Shown here piece by piece: positions 27,166-34,953 of a DNA stretch of 64,000 nucleotides. The notes below the pieces were generated by a model. The model had not been told where the DNA came from. It searched no databases and was given only the letters and a program-made list of their open reading frames with translations. The position numbers were made by a program, and so were the translations under genes. This DNA comes from Mesorhizobium_B sp963522145. Its GTDB lineage: Bacteria > Pseudomonadota > Alphaproteobacteria > Rhizobiales > Rhizobiaceae. Location: the NCBI GenBank assembly GCA_963522145.1, contig CAUQXI010000003.1:194633-258632 (forward strand), written 5' to 3'. Position 1 is the stretch's first letter. Each line of letters opens with the position of its first letter.

Positions 27166-27564
27166 ATGATCATCGGCATCGGCAGCGACCTTATCGACAT
27201 CCGCCGTGTGGAGAAAACGCTGGAGCGGCATGGCGAGCGCTTCACCCGGCGCGTCTTCACCGAGGTCGAGCAGCAGAAATCGGACCGCCGCAAGGAGCGT
27301 GCCGCCTCCTATGCCAAGCGCTTCGCCGCCAAGGAAGCCTGCGCCAAGGCACTCGGCACGGGGCTTTCCCGCGGCGTGTTCTGGCGCGACATGGGTGTCG
27401 TCAACCTGCCGGGCGGCAAGCCGACCATGCAGCTTACCGGCGGCGCGGCGGTCCGTCTTCAGGCACTGGTGCCCGAGGGCAAGCGCGCCGTGGTCCACCT
27501 GACCATCACCGACGACTTTCCCTTGGCGCAAGCCTTCGTGATCATCGAAGCTCTCGACGCTTGA
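27166..27564 (+). CDS. acpS: Holo-[acyl-carrier-protein] synthase
   Basis: AcpS transfers 4'-phosphopantetheine from CoA to apo-ACP for fatty-acid synthesis. The 132-residue protein has the metal-binding GIGSDLIDIRRVE motif with the key aspartate and the FAAKEACAKALGTG helix with the catalytic glutamate. It starts seven bases after pyrE. A 109-base gap separates it from lepB. Confidence 0.96.
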   Translation: MIIGIGSDLIDIRRVEKTLERHGERFTRRVFTEVEQQKSDRRKERAASYAKRFAAKEACAKALGTGLSRGVFWRDMGVVNLPGGKPTMQLTGGAAVRLQALVPEGKRAVVHLTITDDFPLAQAFVIIEALDA

Positions 27565-27673
27565 AGCGCGATCACGCTCGTGCCCCAATCGGCCGGGCAG
27601 AGCAGGCGCCAGTCGTGTTGATCCGGCGATGGCGAGCCGGTAAGACCCCACAGCGTCAGATTTCGAGGACTTC

Positions 27674-28423
27674 ATGAGCGTGGCCGAAAAGCGGGCGAAA
27701 AAGAGCGGGGGCTTCGGTGAAACGCTCAGCGTCATCATCCAGGCTTTGCTTCTGGCGCTGGTGATCCGCACCTTCCTGTTTCAGCCCTTCTCGATCCCCT
27801 CGGGCTCGATGCGCCCGACCCTCCTGGAGGGTGACTATCTGTTCGTCACCAAGTGGGCGTATGGCTTCTCCCGGCACTCGTTCCCGTTCTCGCCGCCGCT
27901 GTTCAGTGGACGCGTCTGGGGCTCCTCGCCCGAGCGCGGCGACGTGGTGGTATTCAAGTTTCCGCCCAACCCCTCGGTCGACTACATCAAGCGCGTGATC
28001 GGCCTGCCCGGCGATCGCATCCAGATGCGCGCCGGCCAGCTTTTCATCAACGACGAGGCTGTTCCGCGCGAAAAGACCGGGCAGATCGACAATCCCGACA
28101 TCACGGAGGCCGACCGCCCGGTGGATGTTTATCGCGAAACCCTGCCGAATGGCGTTTCCTACGACACGCTCGACCTTACGCCCAACGGCATCGGCGACGA
28201 AACGCGCGAGTTCACCGTGCCGCCGGGCCACTATTTCATGATGGGCGACAACCGCGACAACTCCACCGACAGCCGCTTCAATGTCGGCTTCGTGCCGGAA
28301 GAAAACCTTGTCGGCCGGGCCAACATCATCTTCTTCTCGATCGCTGGCGGAGCAAGCCCGCTCGAGATCTGGAAGTGGCCGAGCCTGATGCGGCCGTCGC
28401 GGCTGCTCCACTTCGTCAACTGA
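27674..28423 (+). CDS. lepB: Signal peptidase I
   Basis: LepB removes signal peptides from exported proteins at the outer face of the inner membrane. The 249-residue enzyme has one N-terminal membrane helix (about residues 17-36), the nucleophile Ser45 in PSGSM, the general base Lys106 in YIKRVIGLPGD, and box E GDNRDNSTDSR. The rnc start lies five bases after the stop, so lepB, rnc and era form a tight operon. Confidence 0.97.
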   Translation: MSVAEKRAKKSGGFGETLSVIIQALLLALVIRTFLFQPFSIPSGSMRPTLLEGDYLFVTKWAYGFSRHSFPFSPPLFSGRVWGSSPERGDVVVFKFPPNPSVDYIKRVIGLPGDRIQMRAGQLFINDEAVPREKTGQIDNPDITEADRPVDVYRETLPNGVSYDTLDLTPNGIGDETREFTVPPGHYFMMGDNRDNSTDSRFNVGFVPEENLVGRANIIFFSIAGGASPLEIWKWPSLMRPSRLLHFVN

Positions 28424-28427
28424 CCGG

Positions 28428-29153
28428 ATGGGCGCGCGGGCGAAGAGGCCAGCGGGAGATGCGCTCGCCGTGCGTCTCGAGGAGATCACCGGTCACCGCT
28501 TCATCGACCCGGCGGGAGCCGAAAGCGCGCTGATTCACTCGAGCATGCGCGGCCGGTTGAAGGTCGATTACGAGCGGCTCGAATTTCTCGGCGACCGTGT
28601 GCTCGGCTTGCTCGTCGCGGACATGCTGGTCCGCACCTTTCCCCATGCGGCTGAAGGCGAACTCGCCTTGCGCCTCAACGCGTTGGTGAGCCGCGAGGCC
28701 TGCGCGGCGATCGCCGAGGAGACAGGCGTCACCGAATTGATCCGCGCCGATATCGGCCTCAAGGCGCTGAAAGGTGAAAAGGCGCGCAATGTCCGCGCGG
28801 ACGTGGTCGAGTCGCTGATCGCGGCGATCTATCTCGACGGCGGGTTGGAAGCCGTGCGGCCATTCATCGAGCGGTTCTGGAAGAAGCGGATGTCTTCGCT
28901 CGCCGAACCGCCGCGCGAGCCCAAGACGGTTCTTCAGGAATGGGCCGTCACGCGGGACGGCGCTTCGCCGCTCTATGCGATCGAGGAGCGGTCCGGGCCT
29001 GACCACGATCCGGTCTTCACCGTGTCTGTTTCTGTCGCCGGTTTCGCTCCGGCACGGGGAGAGGGCGGTTCGCGGCGCAAGGCCGAGCAGGCGGCGGCCA
29101 TCGCCCTGCTTCAACAGCAGGGGCTCTGGCCCCAGGAGGAAGCCGCGTCATGA
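28428..29153 (+). CDS. rnc: Ribonuclease III
   Basis: RNase III cuts double-stranded RNA, including rRNA precursors. The 241-residue protein carries the signature ERLEFLGDRVL with catalytic Glu52 and Asp56, a second acidic site in ADVVESLIAAIYLDGG, and a C-terminal double-stranded-RNA-binding domain ending in SRRKAEQAAAIALL. Its last codons overlap the era start by four bases (ATGA), which suggests coupled translation. Confidence 0.97.
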   Translation: MGARAKRPAGDALAVRLEEITGHRFIDPAGAESALIHSSMRGRLKVDYERLEFLGDRVLGLLVADMLVRTFPHAAEGELALRLNALVSREACAAIAEETGVTELIRADIGLKALKGEKARNVRADVVESLIAAIYLDGGLEAVRPFIERFWKKRMSSLAEPPREPKTVLQEWAVTRDGASPLYAIEERSGPDHDPVFTVSVSVAGFAPARGEGGSRRKAEQAAAIALLQQQGLWPQEEAAS

Positions 29154-30061
29154 GCGACGTTGAAGCGTTGCCGACCCGCTCCGGTTTCATCGCGCTGATC
29201 GGTGCGCCAAATGCCGGCAAGTCCACGCTGCTCAACCAGCTTGTCGGCGCGAAGGTATCGATCGTCACGCACAAGGTGCAGACCACCCGCGCTATTGTTC
29301 GCGGCATCGTTTCCCGCGAGCAGACGCAGATCGTCTTCGTGGATACGCCTGGCATCTTTCGTCCACGCCGGAGGCTGGACGAGGCGATGGTAACGACCGC
29401 CTGGGGCGGCGCCAAGGATGCCGACATGGTGCTCGTGCTGATCGATGCCGAGCGCGGCATCAAGGACGATGCCGAAGCGCTCCTCGATCACCTGGGTGAC
29501 GTGCGTCAGCGCAAGATCCTCGTGCTCAACAAGGTGGACCGCGTGAAGCGCGAAACGCTTCTCGGCCTGAGCGCTGATGCGAATGCACGCGCGGGGTTCG
29601 ACCGCACCTTCATGATCTCGGCGCTGACGGGCTCCGGCTGCAGCGACCTGCTCGATTACCTCGCAGCAGAATTGCCGGCGGGCCCATGGTTCTACCCCGA
29701 GGACCAGATTTCCGACCTGCCCATGCGCCAGCTCGCCGCGGAGATCACCCGCGAAAAGCTCTTCCTCCGCCTCCATCAGGAGCTGCCATACTCGTCCCAT
29801 GTCGAGACCGAGAAGTGGGAGGAGAAGCGCGACGGCTCGGTTCGCATCGAACAGGTGATCTTCGTCGAGCGCGAAAGCCAGAAGAAGATCGTGCTGGGCG
29901 AGAAGGGCCAGACCATCCGCGCGATCGGGCAGGGCGCCCGCAAGGAGATCGGCGAAATCCTCGAGCAGCCGGTGCACCTCTTTCTGTTTGTCAAGGTGCG
30001 CGAGAACTGGAGTGACGATCCCGAGCGCTACCGCGCGATGGGCCTGGATCTGCCGCGATGA
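29150..30061 (+). CDS. era: GTPase Era
   Basis: Era binds 16S rRNA and assists maturation of the small ribosomal subunit. The 303-residue protein shows the G1 motif GAPNAGKST, the switch-region DTPGI, and NKVD for guanine recognition, followed by a C-terminal KH RNA-binding domain with the GEKGQTIRAIGQ loop. It overlaps rnc upstream and precedes recO by 18 bases. Confidence 0.97.
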   Translation: MSDVEALPTRSGFIALIGAPNAGKSTLLNQLVGAKVSIVTHKVQTTRAIVRGIVSREQTQIVFVDTPGIFRPRRRLDEAMVTTAWGGAKDADMVLVLIDAERGIKDDAEALLDHLGDVRQRKILVLNKVDRVKRETLLGLSADANARAGFDRTFMISALTGSGCSDLLDYLAAELPAGPWFYPEDQISDLPMRQLAAEITREKLFLRLHQELPYSSHVETEKWEEKRDGSVRIEQVIFVERESQKKIVLGEKGQTIRAIGQGARKEIGEILEQPVHLFLFVKVRENWSDDPERYRAMGLDLPR

Positions 30062-30079
30062 GCAGCCGGGCTCGCTGAA

Positions 30080-30838
30080 GTGGAGTGGCGCGACGAGGGT
30101 GTCGTGCTGGCCTTGCGCAAGCATGGCGAATCCGCCGCAGTCGTCGAGGCCATGACGCGCATCCACGGCCGGCATCTTGGGCTGGTGCATGGCGGGCGCT
30201 CGCGCCGCCAGCGTCCGGTGCTGCAACCCGGCAACCGGCTCGATTTCACCTGGCGCGCCCGCCTCGATGAGCAGCTCGGCACCTATCAGGTCGAGCCGCT
30301 GGAGATGAATGCCGCGCGCATGATGGAAAGCGCTGTGGCCGTGTTCGCGCTCCAGACATTGGCCGCGCACCTGCGCATGCTGCCCGAGCGCGACCCGCAT
30401 CCCGCTTTGTACGATGCGCTGCTGGTGATCCTGAGCCATCTCGATGATCCGGCACTCGCCGGCGCGCTCGTAGTCCGCTTCGAGATTGCGCTTCTGGAGG
30501 AACTCGGCTTCGGGCTCGATCTCAGCACATGTGCCGTTACGGGCACGACACGTGATCTCGCCTTTGTGTCACCACGCAGCGGCAGAGCGGTGTCGCGCGC
30601 GGCGGCCGAGCCTTGGCTCGACAAGCTTTTGGCGCTGCCGCCGTTCCTTCTCAGATCGGGACGCGAGGGAGCCGATTCTGCCTCGGTCGAAGACGGATTC
30701 CGCCTGACCGGCCATTTCCTCGCGCGGCATCTTCATGAGCCGCGCGGCTTGAGCCCACCTGAAGCGCGCGCGAGCCTTATCGCCGCTCTCCGCAAGGCTT
30801 CATCCGCGGCAGAGCAGGCCGGCGGCCCGTTGGCCTAG
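30080..30838 (+). CDS. recO: DNA repair protein RecO
   Basis: RecO helps load RecA onto single-stranded DNA during RecF-pathway repair. The 252-residue protein has the N-terminal OB-fold start (MEWRDEGVVLALRKHGE), a VHGGRSRR loop, and a helical C-terminal domain with FEIALLEELGFGLDLSTCAVTG. The start is a GTG at 30080; no upstream ATG fits. The stop overlaps the stop of the convergent YARHG-like gene by four bases. Confidence 0.95.
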   Translation: MEWRDEGVVLALRKHGESAAVVEAMTRIHGRHLGLVHGGRSRRQRPVLQPGNRLDFTWRARLDEQLGTYQVEPLEMNAARMMESAVAVFALQTLAAHLRMLPERDPHPALYDALLVILSHLDDPALAGALVVRFEIALLEELGFGLDLSTCAVTGTTRDLAFVSPRSGRAVSRAAAEPWLDKLLALPPFLLRSGREGADSASVEDGFRLTGHFLARHLHEPRGLSPPEARASLIAALRKASSAAEQAGGPLA

Positions 30839-31167
30839 CGGCAACCCTTTTCCCGCTCCACCTGCTGGATGCGCGACACGTTGGTCCGCTCGACCCGGTT
30901 CATTCGAACGCGCGCCGGATCGTTCACGGTGCAATCAGAATTGTCGAACTGCATCCGGGCCGCGCGCGTTTGGAAGCACAGCCCGCCTTCATCATAGATC
31001 GTGTTGCGCACGAGCCAGAGATTGTCGCAGGACAGCCGGCGCAGATCGCGGACTGGGAAACGCTCGCTGTCCGTGCATCCCGTTCGGCCGATATTGTCGA
31101 AACACGCTGCCTCTGCGCCTGCTGAAAGCCCCATCAGGATCGCCGCTGCCAGAATCGTCCGCATCAC
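30835..31167 (-). CDS. Small secreted cysteine-rich protein, YARHG-like
   Basis: The 110-residue precursor has a signal peptide (cleavage near AEA-ACF) and six cysteines after it. The segment with LSCDNLWLVRNTIYDEGGLCFQT resembles the YARHG domain of exported proteins, in which LWYxRN and a following CF are typical. The function is unknown. Met2 is an equally good start. It is convergent with recO. Confidence 0.7.
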   Translation of the reverse strand: MMRTILAAAILMGLSAGAEAACFDNIGRTGCTDSERFPVRDLRRLSCDNLWLVRNTIYDEGGLCFQTRAARMQFDNSDCTVNDPARVRMNRVERTNVSRIQQVEREKGCR

Positions 31168-31356
31168 ACTCGTTCCCCGTTTCCCGCACCATGCTTAGCA
31201 CCGCTGCGGAAGCCGGACAATCGAGCGGCGCGCGGCTTCGCCGCGAAGCCAAATGGATGCGTCTTCCCGTTTTTTGCCGTATTTCAGACATTCATTGGAA
31301 GAGGGACATGCGATGCGCGAGCCGGCAACAGGTCCGCAGTTCGGTATGAGGGATCG

Positions 31357-32019
31357 ATGAACAAGAAGATTGCCGCGGCGCTTGCCGCAACCATGCTGGT
31401 CGGCGCCTGCACGACCGATCCCTATACGGGCGAGCAGAAGGTTTCCAACACGGCCGGCGGCGCCGCGATTGGTGCCGGACTCGGTGCGCTTGCCGGTTTG
31501 GCGGTCGGCGGCAGCAAGAATGCGCAGCGCAATGCCGTGCTGATCGGCGCGGGCATCGGCGCGCTGACGGGCGGCGCGATCGGCAGCTACATGGACCAGC
31601 AGGAAGCCGAGCTTCGCGCGCAGCTTCAGGGCACGGGCGTGAGCGTCACCCGCGTGGGCGACCAGATCGTGCTCAACATGCCGTCCAACATCACCTTCTC
31701 CACCGACCAGGATAATGTGAAGTCGAGCTTCTATCCCACGCTGAATTCGGTCGGCCTCGTGATCAAGAAGTTCAACCGCACCATCGTGGATGTCTATGGC
31801 CACACCGACAGCCAGGGAAGTGACAGCTACAACTACGACCTGTCCCAGCGCCGCGCGATGTCGGTGGCCGACTATCTCTCCAGCCAGGGCGTCGATTCAC
31901 GCCGCTTCGCCGTCACCGGTTTCGGCGAGTCGCGACCGGTCGCGTCCAACGCGGATGAACGCGGACGTGCGCTCAACCGCCGCGTGGAAATCCAGCTTTC
32001 GCCTTTGACGCAGTCCTGA
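31357..32019 (+). CDS. OmpA-family outer-membrane lipoprotein with glycine zipper
   Basis: The 220-residue lipoprotein has the lipobox LVGAC (lipidated Cys18), a glycine-zipper segment (about residues 34-82, AAIGAGLGALAGLAVGG), and a C-terminal OmpA-like peptidoglycan-binding domain with the VYGHTDSQGSD and NRRVEI motifs. It would anchor the outer membrane to the cell wall. It is a single gene followed by a perfect hairpin at 32030-32050. Confidence 0.93.
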   Translation: MNKKIAAALAATMLVGACTTDPYTGEQKVSNTAGGAAIGAGLGALAGLAVGGSKNAQRNAVLIGAGIGALTGGAIGSYMDQQEAELRAQLQGTGVSVTRVGDQIVLNMPSNITFSTDQDNVKSSFYPTLNSVGLVIKKFNRTIVDVYGHTDSQGSDSYNYDLSQRRAMSVADYLSSQGVDSRRFAVTGFGESRPVASNADERGRALNRRVEIQLSPLTQS

Positions 32020-32029
32020 GGCTTGGCTT

Positions 32030-32050
32030 GAGAGGCGCTTGTCGCCTCTC
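32030..32050. terminator. Terminator-like hairpin between convergent genes
   Basis: GAGAGGCG and CGCCTCTC form a perfect 8-bp stem with a CTTGT loop. No T tract follows on either strand. It lies between the OmpA-lipoprotein gene and the convergent DUF1801 gene. Confidence 0.5.
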
Positions 32051-32069
32051 TCGGCACGAAAGCGCTTCG

Positions 32070-32477
32070 CTAGAGCCGCTCGCCTGGCAACGCGCTGGCC
32101 TGCTTGATCCAGCTGCCGAGTTGCGCCTCGTCGATCTCGTCGTGTTCGTGGATGTCGAGATAGCGGACGTGTTTCTGTTTCGACTTGCCCGGCGGCAACG
32201 GGTCGAGCGACATGCCGTTGAAGAATGTGACCTTCACATATTTGTCGAAGCAGTGGAAACCGAGGAACCAGCCTTCGTTTCCAACGCCGTAGAGCGGGGT
32301 GTTCCATTTGACCGCCTTGCGGACGGCAGGAACGTTCTGCTGGATGGTGGTGTCGAGAAGGAGCCCAACCCGCTTCTTCCATCCCGGCATGGCCTCGATA
32401 TAGGCACGCACCGGCGCCTCACCCTCGCCTTTGGCGATCTGAGGATTGCCGCCTGCGAGCAGCTTTGCTTCAGTCAT
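32070..32477 (-). CDS. DUF1801 domain-containing protein
   Basis: This 135-residue protein matches the DUF1801/YdhG-like fold: it carries a KWNTPLYG segment, aromatic residues in GWFLGFHCFDKYVKVTFFNG and the HVRYLDI strand. The fold is related to the iron-chaperone frataxin-like group, but no function is proven. I chose the ATG at 32477 (MTEAK); the longer frame adds a non-conserved leader. It lies downstream of psuG on the same strand. Confidence 0.82.
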   Translation of the reverse strand: MTEAKLLAGGNPQIAKGEGEAPVRAYIEAMPGWKKRVGLLLDTTIQQNVPAVRKAVKWNTPLYGVGNEGWFLGFHCFDKYVKVTFFNGMSLDPLPPGKSKQKHVRYLDIHEHDEIDEAQLGSWIKQASALPGERL

Positions 32478-32502
32478 CACACGCGTTCCCGCATTCGATA
32501 AG

Positions 32503-33426
32503 TCAGCCTTGACTGCCAGCAAGCGCAATCGCAATGCGGGCCGCGAGCCGTGCGTTATTCTCCACCAGCGCGATATTGGTGCGTAGGCTGTCGCCTCCGC
32601 TCAATTCCACGATCTTGGCGAGCAGGAAGGGCGTCACCTCCTTGCCTGAGATGCCCGCAGCATCCGCTGCCGCCTGAGCACGAAGAATCCAGTCGTTCAT
32701 GCGCGGCTCCTCGATCGCATGCTCAGCCGGAACGGGATTGGCCACAAGCATGCCCCCGCCGAGGCCGAGCGCCTGCCGTATCTGGAAGAAGCGCGCGATC
32801 GCATCCGCTTCGTCCAGACGCAGGGGTGCGCGGTGGGCGGAGGTCGGCGACCAGAAGGCCGGCATGACGTCCGAGCGGTAGGCCACCACCGGCACGCCGC
32901 GTGTTTCCAGCACCTCCAGCGTTTTCGGAATGTCGAGGATCGCCTTCGCGCCCGCTGAAACCACGATCACGGGTGTGCGCGCCAGTTCGTCGAGATCGGC
33001 CGAAATATCGAAGCTCGTTTCAGCACCCTTGTGGACCCCGCCGATGCCGCCGGTCGCGAAAACGGAGATGCCGGCGAGATGCGCGCCGATCATGGTTGCG
33101 GCAACGGTGGTGCCGCCCGTTCTTCCTGCCGCGACGGCGAAGGCGAGGTCTGCGCGCGACAGCTTCATCGCGCCTTTCGCTTCGGCCAAGGCCGCTCGTT
33201 CCTCGCCGCTCAAACCGACCTTCAGCCGCCCGTCGATGACGGCGATGGTGGCGGGTGTCGCGCCCTCGGCCGCTATGATCGCCTCGACGCGTTCCGCCAT
33301 CCGCAGATTGTCCGGAAACGGCATTCCATGGGTGATGATCGTGCTTTCAAGCGCGACAACCGGAGCGCGCTCAGCGAGCGCGCGGCCGACGGCGGAATGA
33401 ATGTCGATGAAGCTGGCTTCGGTCAT
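32503..33426 (-). CDS. psuG: Pseudouridine-5'-phosphate glycosidase
   Basis: PsuG splits pseudouridine 5'-phosphate into uracil and ribose 5-phosphate. The 307-residue protein has the conserved VALESTIITHGMP start, GRTGGTTVAATM and FATGGIGGVHKG motifs, and the late NPVPAEHAI segment. The ATG at 33426 gives the normal N-terminus; an extension to 33639 is not conserved. It starts 17 bases after the PfkB-family kinase stop, so the pair forms a complete pseudouridine salvage route. Confidence 0.95.
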   Translation of the reverse strand: MTEASFIDIHSAVGRALAERAPVVALESTIITHGMPFPDNLRMAERVEAIIAAEGATPATIAVIDGRLKVGLSGEERAALAEAKGAMKLSRADLAFAVAAGRTGGTTVAATMIGAHLAGISVFATGGIGGVHKGAETSFDISADLDELARTPVIVVSAGAKAILDIPKTLEVLETRGVPVVAYRSDVMPAFWSPTSAHRAPLRLDEADAIARFFQIRQALGLGGGMLVANPVPAEHAIEEPRMNDWILRAQAAADAAGISGKEVTPFLLAKIVELSGGDSLRTNIALVENNARLAARIAIALAGSQG

Positions 33427-33442
33427 GGCGATCCTGACTGGG

Positions 33443-34396
33443 TCAAAGCGGTGTGGCCGGTGGAACGAGCCTGAGCGCTTCCTCGAAGGCTTCCGCAGAG
33501 ATGTCGGGCGCTGACCGCTCGGATGCGAGAACAAAGCAAGCCGCGGCAACGCCATGCCGGAGGGCGTCGCGCAGTGGAAGGCCCCGGAGCATGGCCGCGA
33601 CAGTTGCGCCGGCCAGCGCGTCGCCGGCCCCTGTCGCATCCACGATATGCGAGGAAGGCGGCGGAGGGAGGCAGAATGATCCGTCAGCGTCGAATCCGAT
33701 CACCGCTTCCCCGCCATTCGTGATGATCGCCGCCTCGAGCCCCAATCCACGCAGCTTCTCGATCCGCGTGTCTGCATCGGGGGCAGGGGAGGACAGCAGC
33801 GCATCGGCTTCGCGTTTGTTCATGAACAAGCAGCGCAATCGGGGCAGAAGCGGGCGCAAGCGCACGACCTTTGCGGGGGAGATCGCCATTCCGAACAGCG
33901 GCTTGTCTGCCGTGAGCACTGCGAGCCGCTCGGTCGCTGCGAGCGGCAAGTTTGCGTCGCACAGAACCGCATCGGCTCCTTCGATCGCCCGGCGCAGCGT
34001 TGCCCGACGCATCTGGCGCGGAAATCCGGCTTCGTAGATTTCCATGTCCGCGAGCGCCGCAATCACCTCGCCGCCTTGATCGAGCAAAGCCGTGTAGCTC
34101 GCCGTCGCGCGATCCAGGAACACCACGGACAGGTCGGCGATGCCCGAGGCTTCCACGGTGTTCGCCACCATCTCACCGATCGCGTCGCCGCCGCGCACCG
34201 AAAAGAGCGCACATTCTGTTCCACGGCGGGCAGCGGCCCGAAGCGCGTTGAACACGCCCCCGCCGACATCCTCCCGCATCGCCCCCGGGTTCGATGCGCC
34301 CGGAACGAACGGAGCGAAAATTCGGCCGCGCCGGTCGACATGCGCTCCGCCCAAGCCGAGCAGCTTTGGCTGTGGATCGTTCATGCCGGCGCTCAT
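33443..34396 (-). CDS. psuK: PfkB-family carbohydrate kinase, probable pseudouridine kinase
   Basis: The 317-residue protein is a ribokinase-like (PfkB) kinase with a GGGVFNALRAAARRG substrate loop and the C-terminal DATGAGDALAGA motif with the catalytic aspartate. Because psuG follows within 17 bases, pseudouridine is the likely substrate. An ATG at Met5 (34384) is an alternative start and neither has a strong ribosome site. No nucleoside transporter lies beside the pair. Confidence 0.87.
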   Translation of the reverse strand: MSAGMNDPQPKLLGLGGAHVDRRGRIFAPFVPGASNPGAMREDVGGGVFNALRAAARRGTECALFSVRGGDAIGEMVANTVEASGIADLSVVFLDRATASYTALLDQGGEVIAALADMEIYEAGFPRQMRRATLRRAIEGADAVLCDANLPLAATERLAVLTADKPLFGMAISPAKVVRLRPLLPRLRCLFMNKREADALLSSPAPDADTRIEKLRGLGLEAAIITNGGEAVIGFDADGSFCLPPPPSSHIVDATGAGDALAGATVAAMLRGLPLRDALRHGVAAACFVLASERSAPDISAEAFEEALRLVPPATPL

Positions 34397-34491
34397 AGCG
34401 CGAGGCAGGCGGAACGGCCACCGCCTTGCAACGATGGGGAAGCCGCTTCGTTGAGGGCGACCGATTGGAGCAACAACGAATGGAGCGCGCT

Positions 34492-34860
34492 ATGACACAT
34501 CTCGATCAGGATGCGGCGGAAGCCTTCGATCCCCGGACCAACCGCGCCGGCGGCCAGGGGGGCGAGGCGGGAAGCGAAAGCGGTGTCGGGGGAACCGCAG
34601 AAACCGACCGCGATGCGCTTCAACCGGCGGATTACGGCACCACCGGCCGCGAAGCGCCGGAGCCGGGCGAATCAGAAGGGCATCAAGGCGGCCTCAGCGA
34701 CAACGAGTCGGGCGATTCCGGTGGCGAGGGGGGTGGTCGTGAGCCCGTCGTTCAGCGTGATCGAGACTATGATCCCGACGGAGATCGGTTCACCGGTAGC
34801 GACGGGCCATCAGCGCTGCCTGCGGACGCCGCTTCTGTCTCGCTTCGGCCACAGCCTTGA
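34492..34860 (+). CDS. Small acidic, Gly-rich hypothetical protein, probably disordered
   Basis: The 122-residue product is rich in Gly, Glu, Asp and Ser, with NRAGGQGGEAGSESG and ESEGHQGGLSDNESG stretches and no hydrophobic core, so it is probably unstructured. Codon third positions are GC-rich in this frame, and GGAGCG lies five bases before the ATG at 34492, which supports real translation. I recognise no domain. It lies alone between psuK (divergent) and the L,D-transpeptidase. Confidence 0.55.
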   Translation: MTHLDQDAAEAFDPRTNRAGGQGGEAGSESGVGGTAETDRDALQPADYGTTGREAPEPGESEGHQGGLSDNESGDSGGEGGGREPVVQRDRDYDPDGDRFTGSDGPSALPADAASVSLRPQP

Positions 34861-34953
34861 CCTCGTGTTGCGACGGGCGAGCGAATTCGACTTATTCCAT
34901 TAAGCTGCCGACGCTATGAGTCGGACAGTTTTTCGTTTGAGGGATAGGTTTCC

